Below are positions 1-9,109 of a DNA stretch of 64,000 bases, in pieces. Under the pieces are notes generated by a model. That model saw only the letters and a program-made list of their open reading frames with translations. It ran no database searches and was not told the origin of the DNA. Position 1 is the stretch's first letter. Every line of letters starts with the position of its first letter. A program made the translations under genes and the position numbers. Source of the DNA: Solimicrobium silvestre (GTDB lineage Bacteria > Pseudomonadota > Gammaproteobacteria > Burkholderiales > Burkholderiaceae_D); NCBI RefSeq assembly GCF_002976435.1, contig NZ_PUGF01000003.1, positions 62,001 to 126,000 of the forward strand, given 5' to 3'.

Positions 1-598
1 TAATCAGCTGCAAATCGTCATGCCGACTACCCTCCTCCAAGGCATCCATTGCGGCCAGTTGATATTGCAAAGCTATTTGAAAATCACCCAATGCACTATT
101 AATAACCGACGCCGTACTATTGACCCGGCTTGTTAATCTTTTTACGTTAACAATTTTTGCTAACTGCATTGCTTGCGCATTCACCTTCTTGGCTTCTTGC
201 AGCTTTCCTTCACCTCTTAATATAGCCGCCTGAAAATTCAATACCATCGCATTCGACCAGTTGTCGTGATAGCGCTGCCCCAAAGCATTCAGCTCCGCGT
301 TCAACTTACCCGCGGGCTCATTTTGATCATCATTAAGATATAAACCAATCAAGGCAATCAACGCTTCGCGCTGATCTTCTAATGCCGTGTCCGCAGGTAA
401 GCTACGTTTAAGCTCGCTTAACTGCTTAATCGACTCAGCGACCTGAGTTTCAGACAAATCCTGCAAACGGAAAATTTCAGATTGGATAGGTGAAGGTTGG
501 GGGTCAACAGCCTGCGTCGTACCCACAAAAAGACATAGCAAAACCAGACCGGCCAAACAAGCCCGTAGAGAGGAAAACCTATCAAGGTGTATTTGCAT
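1..598 (-). CDS. N-terminal part of a secreted/membrane TPR-type protein, possibly a TPR-GGDEF diguanylate cyclase (partial)
   Basis: A minus-strand frame stays open from an ATG at 598 to the left edge of the window, about 199 codons, so the gene is cut by the window. Residues 1-30 form a signal peptide or membrane anchor ending near TTQA. The rest is helical, with Ala/Leu/Gln-rich stretches of the TPR kind (for example LQEAKKVNAQAMQLAK). Periplasmic TPR arrays with this look often precede a membrane segment and a GGDEF domain in proteobacteria, but no catalytic domain is visible here, so the enzymatic part is inference. It is divergent from the solute-binding protein gene at 1062. Confidence is good for a gene and low for the function. 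Confidence 0.55.
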   Translation of the reverse strand, partial: MQIHLDRFSSLRACLAGLVLLCLFVGTTQAVDPQPSPIQSEIFRLQDLSETQVAESIKQLSELKRSLPADTALEDQREALIALIGLYLNDDQNEPAGKLNAELNALGQRYHDNWSNAMVLNFQAAILRGEGKLQEAKKVNAQAMQLAKIVNVKRLTSRVNSTASVINSALGDFQIALQYQLAAMDALEEGSRHDDLQLI

Positions 599-1061
599 GT
601 GATGCAACGCCCTAGTTACACTTAGTTGACTAATCTCGCACACATACAAAAATAGATAAAGACCAGCGAGTGAGCACAAACCGACGTGATGAATAGCCCT
701 ACCTTACCTTCAAAATTACCATTGGGAAATATTTAGTATGAAAATCTGTTGCTATAACAGCGTATTCCCCTAGTTATTTGGCAGCATTATTTTCAACCTA
801 CGTTACCAAAAGAGCACTCTGGCAACTTTTATCACCAGCCGGGGGCACATTTTTTATGGAACAACGTAAGTTGTTTATTATTAATTCTAGTTAAACCGAG
901 TAGATTATCAAGGTAAATCCCGTTGATTGATGGCAACCCCGTAGCAGTGACAAACCAAAAAAGAAGGTTATATAACAAACTTGTTAAGGAAATTTTATCT
1001 GCTAGAGTATTTATCAGTGGCTCGTCATTGCTGTAATAAAACCCTCCCTAACTGAACTTTC
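599..1061. other. Intergenic region between divergent genes
   Basis: This 463-base AT-rich stretch separates the minus-strand TPR gene from the plus-strand solute-binding protein gene and must hold both promoters. I see no convincing ORF, tRNA or strong hairpin in it. Confidence 0.5.
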
Positions 1062-1850
1062 ATGAAACACAATTCGATTTTCAAGATTATTGCGGCGTTA
1101 TCCGTAAATTGTCTTTTGAGTGTTTCTGTCACCCATGCACAATCCGTGCTACACATCGCATCGGACGATTGGTGCCCCTACATCTGTGCTCAAAATGGAC
1201 ACCTTACCAGTGGCTATTTGGTTGATGTTGCTACACAAGCCATGCTGATAAGTGGTTATCAAGTCGAGTCAGCACTGATCCCCTTAACACGCGCAATGCA
1301 TGAAGCCAGCACGGGCAGTATTCAAGGAGTCTATGCGCCGCCGATTGATGACCGCTTACGCCTGAGCATACCTATCGCTTATTCACGCGCCTGCTTCTAC
1401 ACGCTTGCTGAACAGACCTGGCGCTATCAGGGCATAGCGTCCTTGCATAATGTCGTGGTCGGCATCGTTGGCGAATACGGTTATGACGACAATCTCATGG
1501 ATGCCTATGTCATCAAAAATCAACATAAACATTTGCTAATTGATACGTCATTTGGTGAAAATGCCGGCCTGAGTAATCTAAAAAAGTTACTAGCAGCTCG
1601 CTTTCCTGTCATGCTAGAACATGAGGCGGTAATGACAATGTTAGCGAAAAACCTCGGTGCTGAATATAAGATCAGACAAGCCGGTTGCCTGGAACATGCT
1701 TTACCGCTGCCCATCGGCTTTACCAAAATGGATAGCCATAACGAAGATTGGATCCGCGCACTAACATTAGGTATTCAACAATTGGAAGCCAGCGGCAAAT
1801 TGGCCGAACTACGCCAGCATTACCACATACCTGAGATCAACACAAAATGA
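1062..1850 (+). CDS. Periplasmic solute-binding protein, family 3 (SBP_bac_3)
   Basis: The 262-residue product has a signal peptide (about residues 1-26, ending VTHA) followed by one SBP_bac_3-type domain: an early beta strand and helix (SDDWCPYIC, GYLVDVATQAML) and the typical hinge pattern around VVVGIVGEYGYDD. Proteins of this family bind amino acids or similar small polar molecules in the periplasm, either for an ABC importer or as a sensory domain. No permease or ATPase gene is adjacent, so it may act alone or feed a signalling protein. Its stop overlaps the next start (ATGA at 1847-1850), so the two genes are translationally coupled. Confidence 0.75.
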   Translation: MKHNSIFKIIAALSVNCLLSVSVTHAQSVLHIASDDWCPYICAQNGHLTSGYLVDVATQAMLISGYQVESALIPLTRAMHEASTGSIQGVYAPPIDDRLRLSIPIAYSRACFYTLAEQTWRYQGIASLHNVVVGIVGEYGYDDNLMDAYVIKNQHKHLLIDTSFGENAGLSNLKKLLAARFPVMLEHEAVMTMLAKNLGAEYKIRQAGCLEHALPLPIGFTKMDSHNEDWIRALTLGIQQLEASGKLAELRQHYHIPEINTK

Positions 1851-2308
1851 ACACTGCTCATCAAAACTGGTTCGCTGGCCTAAAATCATTAAGTCAATCC
1901 GACTTCCCAAAGAAGTGCGCCTGTTGTGGGCGAGTCTACCAATCCGAAGAGGATTATTTTCAAGAAACCAAGGCAATTAGAAATGCACATACCGGCTTAA
2001 AGGTCGCTCAAGACGATGATGATGGTTTATTAGTCGAACTTTTTCGCAATTGCGTTTGCGGCTCTACGCTGTTAGCGTTTTTTTCAGACCGGCGCGATCA
2101 ATCCGACGCCGGAAACATACGCCGTAAATTATTTGATGAAGTATTGGACTACATTGTGCAAACGGGCGTTGCACCAATAACTGCGCGGACAGAATTGCTA
2201 CGGGTTATTCATGGAGAACAAAGCGACATGCTGGAGCTTTGGCATGCGAAGATTTTAGCTGCAGAAAAAAATGGCGGCTTGATGACATTAATCAAGTCAC
2301 AACAATAG
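1847..2308 (+). CDS. Hypothetical protein with CxCC...CxC cysteine clusters
   Basis: This 153-residue cytoplasmic protein is not one I recognise. Near the N-terminus it has KKCACCGRVY and about 45 residues later NCVCGS, so two Cys clusters that could bind zinc or an Fe-S cluster in a ribbon-like fold. The rest is helical and acidic. It begins inside the stop codon of the solute-binding protein gene (4-base overlap), which suggests that the two act together, perhaps in sensing. No signal peptide or membrane segment is visible. Confidence 0.6.
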   Translation: MNTAHQNWFAGLKSLSQSDFPKKCACCGRVYQSEEDYFQETKAIRNAHTGLKVAQDDDDGLLVELFRNCVCGSTLLAFFSDRRDQSDAGNIRRKLFDEVLDYIVQTGVAPITARTELLRVIHGEQSDMLELWHAKILAAEKNGGLMTLIKSQQ

Positions 2309-2398
2309 CGCTGATCACCATTCCTTAGCCATCTGACATAGCGAATTGAATTCAATTCAAAGTTATTTAACAAAATAAAATAAAAATAGCTTGCAATT

Positions 2399-2416
2399 AA
2401 ATAGCTCACTATATAT
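2399..2416 (+). promoter_or_regulatory. Putative OhrR operator in the ohrR promoter
   Basis: An imperfect inverted repeat AATAG-CTCA-CTATA lies at 2400-2413, ending 12 bases before the ohrR start and overlapping a -10-like TATATT. The same 5-4-5 pattern occurs twice before ohr, so autoregulation by OhrR is a reasonable inference. Confidence 0.5.
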
Positions 2417-2425
2417 TATTTCGAC

Positions 2426-2881
2426 ATGGAAACGAAATCACACAAAATCAATCAAGTCCCTCAGTTAGATGGGCAGCTTTGTTTTGCTTTATATTCAACA
2501 TCTTTAGCAATGAGCAAGCTGTACCGCAAACTGTTGCGCAAAATGGGAATCACCTATTCTCAATATTTGGTTTTGATGGTTTTGTGGCAGCGCGATGAAC
2601 TAACGGTCTCCGATATTGGTGCGCACTTGTACTTGGATTCAGCAACACTGACCCCTTTGCTAAAACGCATGGAAGCTTTAGAGCTGATTACTCGGGAACG
2701 TGCTGCAAACGACGAACGCCAGGTTATTATTTCACTGACTAAAACTGGTAACGCAATGAGAAAACAAGCAGCTGAATTACCGAACTCGGTGCTGTGCGCA
2801 ATTGAATGCATGCCGGAGCAAGCCATTGATCTTAAAATGCGACTGGAAGCGTTGCGTGCATCATTAATGAAAAATGCTTGA
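2426..2881 (+). CDS. ohrR: OhrR, MarR-family organic-peroxide-sensing repressor
   Basis: A 151-residue winged-helix MarR protein. The OhrR hallmark is the N-terminal LCFALYS segment with the peroxidatic Cys19. Cys124 and Cys128 near the C-terminus are candidates for the resolving cysteine, as expected of the 2-Cys (Xanthomonas-type) OhrR class. The wing ([13 protein letters not shown]) and recognition helix ([14 protein letters not shown]) are intact. OhrR represses ohr and its own gene until Cys oxidation by organic hydroperoxide releases it from DNA. The neighbouring ohr gene and the shared operator-like repeats support this identity. A terminator separates it from ohr, so the two are transcribed separately. 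Confidence 0.92.
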   Translation: METKSHKINQVPQLDGQLCFALYSTSLAMSKLYRKLLRKMGITYSQYLVLMVLWQRDELTVSDIGAHLYLDSATLTPLLKRMEALELITRERAANDERQVIISLTKTGNAMRKQAAELPNSVLCAIECMPEQAIDLKMRLEALRASLMKNA

Positions 2882-2905
2882 TGTTGTAGTGTCGAGCTTT
2901 TTTTT
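2876..2905 (+). terminator. Rho-independent terminator of ohrR
   Basis: GCTTGA (2876-2881) pairs with TCGAGC (2892-2897), with one G-U pair, and is followed directly by eight T. The left arm overlaps the ohrR stop codon. Confidence 0.6.
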
Positions 2906-2915
2906 ATTTTAAATA

Positions 2916-2944
2916 AGTAGTGTACTATTTAATAGTTAACTACA
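2916..2944 (+). promoter_or_regulatory. Tandem OhrR operators upstream of ohr
   Basis: Two adjacent 5-4-5 inverted repeats occur here: AGTAG-TGTA-CTATT (2916-2929) and AATAG-TTAA-CTACA (2931-2944). They match the repeat in the ohrR promoter and sit about 110 bases before the ohr start, where a promoter would lie. Confidence 0.55.
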
Positions 2945-3051
2945 TATAGCTTGTGCAGTTTGAGCCAAGCATTTTTAAATGGGATCAGAACGATATCTGG
3001 TTCCAACCCGAACAGCCCGGTTTGGCTGGAATACCTTGAAAGGAACACATC

Positions 3052-3477
3052 ATGAAAATAGCAACAATTCTTTATCGCGCTTACGCAAAAGCAACCGGTG
3101 GCCGCGATGGTCGTGCAGTATCTTCCGATGCTGTACTGGACATTAAGTTAGTGACACCAAAAGAACTCGGTGGTGCTGGTGGCGCAGGCACAAACCCTGA
3201 GCAGTTATTCGCGGCTGGCTACTCTGCCTGCTTCCTAGGTGCGATGAAATTCGTTGCGGCCCGCGACAAGATCGCCATCCCACCTGACGTTGCAGTTGAC
3301 GGTAGTGTCGGTATCGGTGCAATCGCCACCGGTTTCGGTATTGAAGTTGAGTTGAGGATCTCATTACCCGGCCTGGATCGTGCCGTAGCGGAAGACTTAA
3401 TCGCTAAAGCGCACATCGTTTGCCCTTATTCTAATGCCACCCGCAACAACATCGACGTCACGTTAGTGTTGGTTTAA
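3052..3477 (+). CDS. ohr: Ohr, organic hydroperoxide resistance protein (peroxidase)
   Basis: A 141-residue Ohr/OsmC-fold protein of normal length. It carries the two reactive cysteines Cys60 ([10 protein letters not shown]) and Cys124 ([12 protein letters not shown]). The N-terminal [12 protein letters not shown] motif supplies the conserved catalytic Arg. Ohr reduces fatty-acid and other organic hydroperoxides to alcohols using lipoylated dihydrolipoamide as reductant, in the cytoplasm. AAGGAAC precedes the start. It follows ohrR, is preceded by the candidate operators, and is followed after 37 bases by a secreted esterase that is probably co-transcribed. Confidence 0.95.
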   Translation: MKIATILYRAYAKATGGRDGRAVSSDAVLDIKLVTPKELGGAGGAGTNPEQLFAAGYSACFLGAMKFVAARDKIAIPPDVAVDGSVGIGAIATGFGIEVELRISLPGLDRAVAEDLIAKAHIVCPYSNATRNNIDVTLVLV

Positions 3478-3514
3478 TTACGCTTCACCCCACCCTTTTT
3501 GGAAAGAAATAGCC

Positions 3515-4537
3515 ATGAAAAATATGAACAAAGTATTCGCCGCAACGGCAATCAGCCTCACTATCGGAAACGCAATGGCCGCCGCAGGCAGCCCGGGTGT
3601 AGAACACACTACGCAAGCTTTTTTAGAAGCTCTGGAAACTGGCTTCGGCACACCGTTTGAACAACTATCACCGGCGGAAGCCCGCACTAAATTTGACGGC
3701 GCGCAAGCCGGTGTGAAATTAGTTTTACCCAAAGCGGATGTATCGGAAAAAATCATCGAAGTAGACGGTGCCGCAATCAAGTTGACCATAGTTCGGCCAG
3801 CTGGCGTAACTAAAACTTTACCGGCTTTTATGTTCTTTCATGGTGGCGGTTGGGTGTTAGGCGATTTCGCAAGTCATGAACGCTTAGTGCGCGATCTAGT
3901 TGTTAATTCCGGCGCGGTCGCTGTTTTTGTTAATTACACGCCGTCTCCTGACGCTAAATATGGTGTCGCGATTAACCAAGCCTATGCAGCTACCAAATGG
4001 GTAGCGGAACATGGAAAAGAAATCAATGTCGACGGTAGTCGCTTAGCGGTGGCCGGTAATAGTGTCGGCGGGAATATGGCAACAGTGGTCAGCATCATGG
4101 CCAAAGAACGCGGCGCTCCGAAGCTACGTTTCCAAGCCTTGTTATGGCCAGTAACGGATGCAAACATGGACAATGCATCGTATCAACAATTTGGCGAAAA
4201 TCATTTCCTTACTAAAAGTGCGATGAAATGGTATTGGGATAATTACACGTCAAATCTTGAGCAGCGCAATGAAATTTACGCGTCGCCACTGCGTGCAAGT
4301 TTAGCGCAATTACAAGGGCTTCCACCTGCTTTGATCGAAACCGCCGAGTTTGATGTCTTGCGTGACGAAGCTGAAGCATACGGGCATAAATTGGATGCTG
4401 CCGGTGTCGAAGTCACAAGCATGCGCTATAGCGGCATGATTCATGATTTCGGTTTATTGAATGTACTTAGCCAGGTTCCAGCAGTACGGTCGGCCATGCG
4501 ACAAGCCGGGGAAGAGTTAAAACAGCATTTGAAATAA
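3515..4537 (+). CDS. Exported alpha/beta hydrolase, HSL-like (type IV) esterase
   Basis: The 340-residue protein starts with a signal peptide (cleavage near residue 23, AMAAAG). It has the hormone-sensitive-lipase family oxyanion motif HGGGW at 109-113, a nucleophile elbow GNSVG with Ser183, and Asp279 and His309 to complete the triad. Members of this family hydrolyse short-chain carboxyl esters. It sits 37 bases after ohr, with a shared terminator downstream, so it is probably induced by organic peroxides. Alpha/beta hydrolases beside ohr are common in proteobacteria. A role in clearing oxidised lipid esters would be inference. Confidence 0.85.
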   Translation: MKNMNKVFAATAISLTIGNAMAAAGSPGVEHTTQAFLEALETGFGTPFEQLSPAEARTKFDGAQAGVKLVLPKADVSEKIIEVDGAAIKLTIVRPAGVTKTLPAFMFFHGGGWVLGDFASHERLVRDLVVNSGAVAVFVNYTPSPDAKYGVAINQAYAATKWVAEHGKEINVDGSRLAVAGNSVGGNMATVVSIMAKERGAPKLRFQALLWPVTDANMDNASYQQFGENHFLTKSAMKWYWDNYTSNLEQRNEIYASPLRASLAQLQGLPPALIETAEFDVLRDEAEAYGHKLDAAGVEVTSMRYSGMIHDFGLLNVLSQVPAVRSAMRQAGEELKQHLK

Positions 4538-4553
4538 TTTGTTAAGCCATCGC

Positions 4554-4613
4554 CACTGCCAATTAAATAGCGCACTATTATATTGCTTACTATTTTACTG
4601 GCAGTGACTTTTT
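4554..4613 (+). terminator. Long hairpin terminator of the ohr-esterase operon
   Basis: CACTGCCA (4554-4561) pairs perfectly with TGGCAGTG (4599-4606), and the inner AAATAG pairs with CTATTT, followed by ACTTTTT. The loop and inner stem also contain AATAG-CGCA-CTATT (4566-4579), a perfect version of the OhrR-type repeat, so the element could double as a binding site. Confidence 0.6.
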
Positions 4614-4713
4614 CGAGAAGCAGTAATGAAGTATTTAAGCATCTGATGCCTTTTATTGATTTGCATCTGTACCAACTTAGGTCGCAGCGTGCAGTCCTAT
4701 GTAACCGGATGGC

Positions 4714-5256
4714 CTAACCCCTGGCAGCAGATATCAACCGCTGAATCTGCAATAATCCAAATTCCCAGTGGCCCAAATCAGACTCCGCATTGATATGCCC
4801 CAACGCACCAGCATTCACGAATTCGCTACCCCATTGGCTTGCCCAGTAGATTGCCCGGTCCGAAGCCATCCAGGGATCGTCGGTACTGCCGACTACAATC
4901 GACGGGCAGTGCAAGCGTGCGCCCAGTAATACCTTTTCCAAGCCAAACTTCTCCGGATCAGCTGGCGCAACCAGCAAGGCGCCAATTAAGTTCGGCGCCC
5001 CGGAGTTGGCGCAATGAACAGTCGCAAGACATCCAAAACTATGTGCGGCGATCAGTGTCGGGCGATTATCGCTAAGCAGACTTTGACGCAATTGCTCCGA
5101 CCAGACCAGCAGTTCAGGCGTATCCCAGCACACCTGCTCAACTCGTTCAAAATGCGGATAACGCAATTGCCAATGCGTTTGCCAGTGCCCCGGACCGCTG
5201 TTATTCAGCCCGGGGACGATTAGCGTGCGCAAAGGTGAAAAAACATTCTCTCCCAT
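4714..5256 (-). CDS. RBBP9/YdeN-family serine hydrolase
   Basis: A 180-residue single-domain alpha/beta hydrolase of the RBBP9/YdeN type. It has the family opening IVPGLNNSGPGHWQTHW, nucleophile Ser73 in AHSFG, an acidic residue in GSTDDPW (126-127) and His154 in ALGHIN. The length is normal for the family. The physiological substrate is unknown; members act as small serine hydrolases. It is convergent with the ohr operon and lies 69 bases upstream of, and in the same direction as, nothing obvious other than the receptor gene behind it, so it is probably monocistronic or read at the start of its own unit. Confidence 0.8.
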   Translation of the reverse strand: MGENVFSPLRTLIVPGLNNSGPGHWQTHWQLRYPHFERVEQVCWDTPELLVWSEQLRQSLLSDNRPTLIAAHSFGCLATVHCANSGAPNLIGALLVAPADPEKFGLEKVLLGARLHCPSIVVGSTDDPWMASDRAIYWASQWGSEFVNAGALGHINAESDLGHWEFGLLQIQRLISAARG

Positions 5257-5325
5257 TTCAGGCTACCTCCCTTTCCAGAGCGACGCATTCAGTAACGGAA
5301 ATGCCAATTTCGATTACTGAGATTA

Positions 5326-8040
5326 TCAAATGCTCGCGCGCAACACAAGGCCGACATAACGACGATCGCCCGGAGTAGCCGTCACTGCACTTGTGGTGCT
5401 ATAGGCGTCGATGTTAGTAACATAATGAGTATCTGCAAGGTTCTTCCCGACCAGGGTCAGCTCAAACTTACCACCCGGGCTCTGAATGCCGATGCCCCCA
5501 TCGATAATACTGTAGCCACCTTGCGCACCAACAGCAGACAACCCGGAGTTGTAATTTGCGCTGCCTCGATAAACGGCATTACTAAATGTATGCAAATAGT
5601 AAGCGCCGACCAAAGGGACGCGGTAATCGAAGCCAACGTTGGTGCTGAATCTTGGCGCAAAAGGTAATTCTTTTCCGGTAAAGTTGCACTGTTGAGCCCC
5701 TCCTGGAGCGCCGGATATTTCGGCCGGGCATGGCGCATCAGCAAAATTAGAATAAAACGCTTTGTTATAAGCACCGCTAAAGTTGAAACGCAAACGCTCA
5801 GTTGCGGCGTAGGACCCATCCAATTCCAGACCCTGCAAAGTTACTCCGGCAACATTACCTAAATATGTACGGTAGGTTGTAGTTTGATTCTGTGCCGTTA
5901 AAATCGGATCAACTACAGACAGATTTTGCTGATAGTCGGTGATTTTCGTGTGATAAATATTGGCACCAAGGATTAACGCGTGATTCAATTGAGTGGTCTT
6001 AAATCCCAATTCAAAATCAAGGGCTTTTTCCGGCGCAACGTTTTGCGGCGTCAGTGTCGTCGTATTAAACTCAACTGCACCAGACTTCGCTCCATACCCG
6101 GCGGACGTGTATAACAGTGTATTTTCACTCAGCTTATAGCTCGGATTGATCAGCCATGCATACGATGTTGCGTTGATATCCTGTCCATTGACGAAACCTA
6201 AGTTAACATCCTTGGCACTGAGTATCCCTTTAGTAGCGGCGATTTGCGCTGCTGTTGCGCCACTGTATTGACCGCCAACGCCATTACCAGTAGCACTCAA
6301 CGTCGTGGCTTGTAAATTCGACGGCAGTGCTGAATTGTCCTCAATCACATTACTATAATTGTTGGTCTTGGTCTCTGCGGTACGACGCAGTCCTAACGTT
6401 ACGGTTGCTTGTTCCGTAAAATGCCAGTTCAACTGACCAAACTCGGCAGCACTTTTTGTATCGGGATGCGTTGTGGTATTTACAAAAAGCCCACGCAAGG
6501 AATCTTGTAATAGTTTAGTGCCAACGCCGCTACTGGATAAGGAATTGTATTGCGCATTCGTTGCGTAAAACGCCCCTGCATCCGATCCATAAAGCGTTCG
6601 ATCAGTAGAGTCGACCGTCGAATTAAGAAAATATACGCCAGCGGTATAGTCAAGCGTCTTACTGACCGTCGAATTTACATGGAACTCCTGAGAAACCTGC
6701 TCCTGCTTGATGATTGCGCCATATTGACGAATATTAAATGGATCCCATTCGGCGTTATGGGCATCGAACAACGAATTACGGTAGGCAGTGATCGAAGTAA
6801 AAGTCACATTCTCAAATGGTGTCCAATTGACGTTGGCAGATACGCCACTCGTCGCACTCACTGTCGGCAAAGATCCAACATTCACCACCTGATTCCAATT
6901 GCCTAAAAGAGGTTGGTAATCACCGAAGTACGACCGGGAGAGACGGGATGAAAAAGTCGTTCCGCTACCGGCCGTTCTCGAAGCACCATCGGCGAAGGTA
7001 GTCGGTTCGCCGATCAGCGGTGGATCGCCAAAAGGAACCATCTCATCCGACCGTTGGCGGTCGATGCTCAAGCGTATCGACAAATCGGGAGAAGGCAGTA
7101 GCAGGAATTGAATACGGCCACCAGCACGGTCGCGATTCCCAAATGTTTCATTGGTGTGGTCCGGTGCAATGTCCTGAAACGGGCCGTTGCGCTTTTCGCT
7201 AAAAACAGAAAGCCGGTAAGCCAATACACCATCCTGTATCGGGCCGCCTATCGTCGCCTTAGCGCCGATTTCATCGTATTCACCCGCAGACAACTGTACT
7301 GTTGCCTCCGGCTTAAAACTCGGGTCCTTGGTAACTATATTAACGACGCCAAGCGTCGTGTTTTTTCCCATCAATGTACCTTGCGGTCCGCGCAGCACTT
7401 CGATGTGATCAAGATCATCAAAGTTACCCCAAGAACCTGCGATGAATGCGCTAGGAACTCCGTCAATAACGACACCAACACTAGGCTCCAACGCATCATT
7501 GGCGGTATTTTTTCCAACGCCTCGTATGGAAATACTGGTTTGTCGCGCATTCGGTGCCTGCACCAAAATATTGGGCGTGAGCTTGGCAAAATCTTGTATG
7601 GTCACTGCGCCATCACGATCAAGCATCCTTCCGCTCACTGCCGATACTGGGATAGGCACATCTTGCAAATTTTCTTCACGTTCGCGTGCCCGCACAACAA
7701 TCTGATCAAGCGTCGGCGCATTGTTATCTTCAGCAGAAGCATTGGGTGTTGATGCGACGGTGCTGGTTTTATTTTCATCCGCTTTGCTGATCGACGCATC
7801 GACAGGGTTCAATGCTTTTTTAAGCTCCTCAACCTCTTTACGAAGGCGTATATTTTCGGCCTGCAAGTCGCTCACCGGCGGCTCTTCCGCGGCGAAGGTG
7901 TGGCCGCAGGAAAATATTGAAACAGCACCTATTACTGACGCTGCACCAGCGCGAATTTTCATACTTTTTGACGCTACCGCTCGGCTGCCTTTCGTACCGT
8001 GCAATACTGACTTCAATGTGTAGCCCTTCATCATTCCCAT
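5326..8040 (-). CDS. TonB-dependent outer-membrane receptor
   Basis: The 904-residue protein has a signal peptide (hydrophobic core about 31-50), a short heptad coiled coil at 58-78 (LQAENIRLRKEVEELKKAL), a TonB-box-like stretch near TLDQIVVRA, a plug domain (about 115-225, with SISIRGVG and VLRGPQGTLMGKNTTLGVVNIVT) and a long beta-barrel. It imports an unidentified ligand across the outer membrane using TonB energy. The coiled coil between signal and plug is unusual and recalls receptors for poorly defined organic substrates. Two further in-frame ATGs (8034, 8031) fit the GAGGG ribosome site better than 8040, and an even later one (7962) gives the tidiest signal peptide. The divergent tonB-exbBD operon is its likely partner. 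Confidence 0.88.
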   Translation of the reverse strand: MGMMKGYTLKSVLHGTKGSRAVASKSMKIRAGAASVIGAVSIFSCGHTFAAEEPPVSDLQAENIRLRKEVEELKKALNPVDASISKADENKTSTVASTPNASAEDNNAPTLDQIVVRAREREENLQDVPIPVSAVSGRMLDRDGAVTIQDFAKLTPNILVQAPNARQTSISIRGVGKNTANDALEPSVGVVIDGVPSAFIAGSWGNFDDLDHIEVLRGPQGTLMGKNTTLGVVNIVTKDPSFKPEATVQLSAGEYDEIGAKATIGGPIQDGVLAYRLSVFSEKRNGPFQDIAPDHTNETFGNRDRAGGRIQFLLLPSPDLSIRLSIDRQRSDEMVPFGDPPLIGEPTTFADGASRTAGSGTTFSSRLSRSYFGDYQPLLGNWNQVVNVGSLPTVSATSGVSANVNWTPFENVTFTSITAYRNSLFDAHNAEWDPFNIRQYGAIIKQEQVSQEFHVNSTVSKTLDYTAGVYFLNSTVDSTDRTLYGSDAGAFYATNAQYNSLSSSGVGTKLLQDSLRGLFVNTTTHPDTKSAAEFGQLNWHFTEQATVTLGLRRTAETKTNNYSNVIEDNSALPSNLQATTLSATGNGVGGQYSGATAAQIAATKGILSAKDVNLGFVNGQDINATSYAWLINPSYKLSENTLLYTSAGYGAKSGAVEFNTTTLTPQNVAPEKALDFELGFKTTQLNHALILGANIYHTKITDYQQNLSVVDPILTAQNQTTTYRTYLGNVAGVTLQGLELDGSYAATERLRFNFSGAYNKAFYSNFADAPCPAEISGAPGGAQQCNFTGKELPFAPRFSTNVGFDYRVPLVGAYYLHTFSNAVYRGSANYNSGLSAVGAQGGYSIIDGGIGIQSPGGKFELTLVGKNLADTHYVTNIDAYSTTSAVTATPGDRRYVGLVLRASI

Positions 8041-8468
8041 CCCTCGTAAGTGAAATATTAAAACCAGTTCGCGTGCTAAAACCTGATGTAGGCACGTCGC
8101 TCCATTTAACGACGAAACGTTTTCTATGGCCGACTATAACAATTGATGGCTTACAAAAAACGTCAATGCTAGCGCTCGCTTACTGCAATGTGAACGAATC
8201 AAAACATGTTTATATATGCGCAAATGAACTAATAAAAATTAGGGCTACCAGAATGTGCGGAATGGATGATGAAATAGATTTTAGAATCACGATTCGTATT
8301 ACAAGAATGGGATTTGACTAGTCATTTTTTGCGTCGTTATGCGAAAACCAAGCAAGCTAATTTGAAATGATTTCTTCACACATCGACTGCAGCCTACTAA
8401 TCTTCCTGGCATGCATTCCAATGCAAAGAGCTTGATCGAAATTATCAAAACCTACAGGAAATCAAAAC
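8041..8468. other. Intergenic region between the TonB receptor and the DsrE-like gene
   Basis: This 428-base AT-rich region carries divergent promoters. I see no clear Fur-type box or conserved ORF. AGGAA at about 8457 is the ribosome site of the next gene. Confidence 0.45.
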
Positions 8469-8894
8469 ATGAAAATCATCCGTATCTTGCAATCATTTTT
8501 TATTGCGCTTGCTCTTATTTCCTCCACTACTGCCTGGGCGTCTGGCGCAACAGTGGTCTACCACATAGACGACAGCGCGAACGCGCGCATGGTATTGGGT
8601 AATGTGACCAACCACCTGATTGCGGCACCGGATACGAAAATTCATGTTGTCAGCAATGGCAAGGGAATCGAATTTTTACTAGTTGATGCACAAGACAGTA
8701 ACGGGAAACCTTACGCGCCCGCCATCCAGGCACTGGCCGCGAAAGGAGTCGCATTCAAAGTATGTCGAAACTCATTAAATAGTCGCAAGCTTGGCGACAA
8801 TGCCGTGATAGCAGAAGCAACGATCGTTCCGGCGGCTGTTGCTGAGATTGCCCGCTTGGAAATTGACGAAAAGGCCGCGTATATAAAACCTTGA
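8469..8894 (+). CDS. Periplasmic DsrE/DsrF-like protein
   Basis: A 141-residue protein with a signal peptide (cleavage near Ala24) and the DsrE-like alpha/beta pattern: VVYHIDDS, a central IHVVSNGKGIEFLL strand-turn and a single Cys in VAFKVCRNSL, ending with AAYIKP. Exported DsrE-like proteins are widespread in betaproteobacteria; their relatives handle sulfur or act in thiol chemistry, but the exported group has no settled function. It lies upstream of the TlpA-DUF1684-tonB genes, with a hairpin in between, and faces the TonB receptor. A role linked to thiol redox or metal handling in that system is inference. Confidence 0.75.
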   Translation: MKIIRILQSFFIALALISSTTAWASGATVVYHIDDSANARMVLGNVTNHLIAAPDTKIHVVSNGKGIEFLLVDAQDSNGKPYAPAIQALAAKGVAFKVCRNSLNSRKLGDNAVIAEATIVPAAVAEIARLEIDEKAAYIKP

Positions 8895-8941
8895 TGCGTA
8901 AAACCGTGAATTGGTACGGCCATTTACGCATTGCCTGATTC
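8894..8941 (+). terminator. Hairpin after the DsrE-like gene
   Basis: ATGCGTAAA (8894-8902) pairs perfectly with TTTACGCAT (8933-8941), and an inner CCGT/ACGG pairing extends it. No T-run follows, so it may stabilise or attenuate the transcript rather than stop it fully. Confidence 0.4.
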
Positions 8942-9109
8942 GAATTTAGCTTTTCTATTAGCGATAGTTGAAACTCAAATAAGCTGCAACGAAATGATTC
9001 GTTCTCTCAATGATGGACGTTCGCTATTCTTCTTATCTAACTTTCGTTCACTGCTGTTTTCTATTATTTGCTAGTCGGTGGCGATCACGTTCAAAGGTAT
9101 TGGGATTAG

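Noticed and set aside
4566-4594. Confident fourth OhrR operator
   Set aside because: It is embedded in the stem of a terminator hairpin between convergent genes, so the match may come from stem symmetry; kept only as a possibility.
7108-7752. 214-codon plus-strand ORF antisense to the TonB receptor
   Set aside because: It lies within the receptor coding region, lacks a ribosome site and resembles no family; it is a shadow frame.
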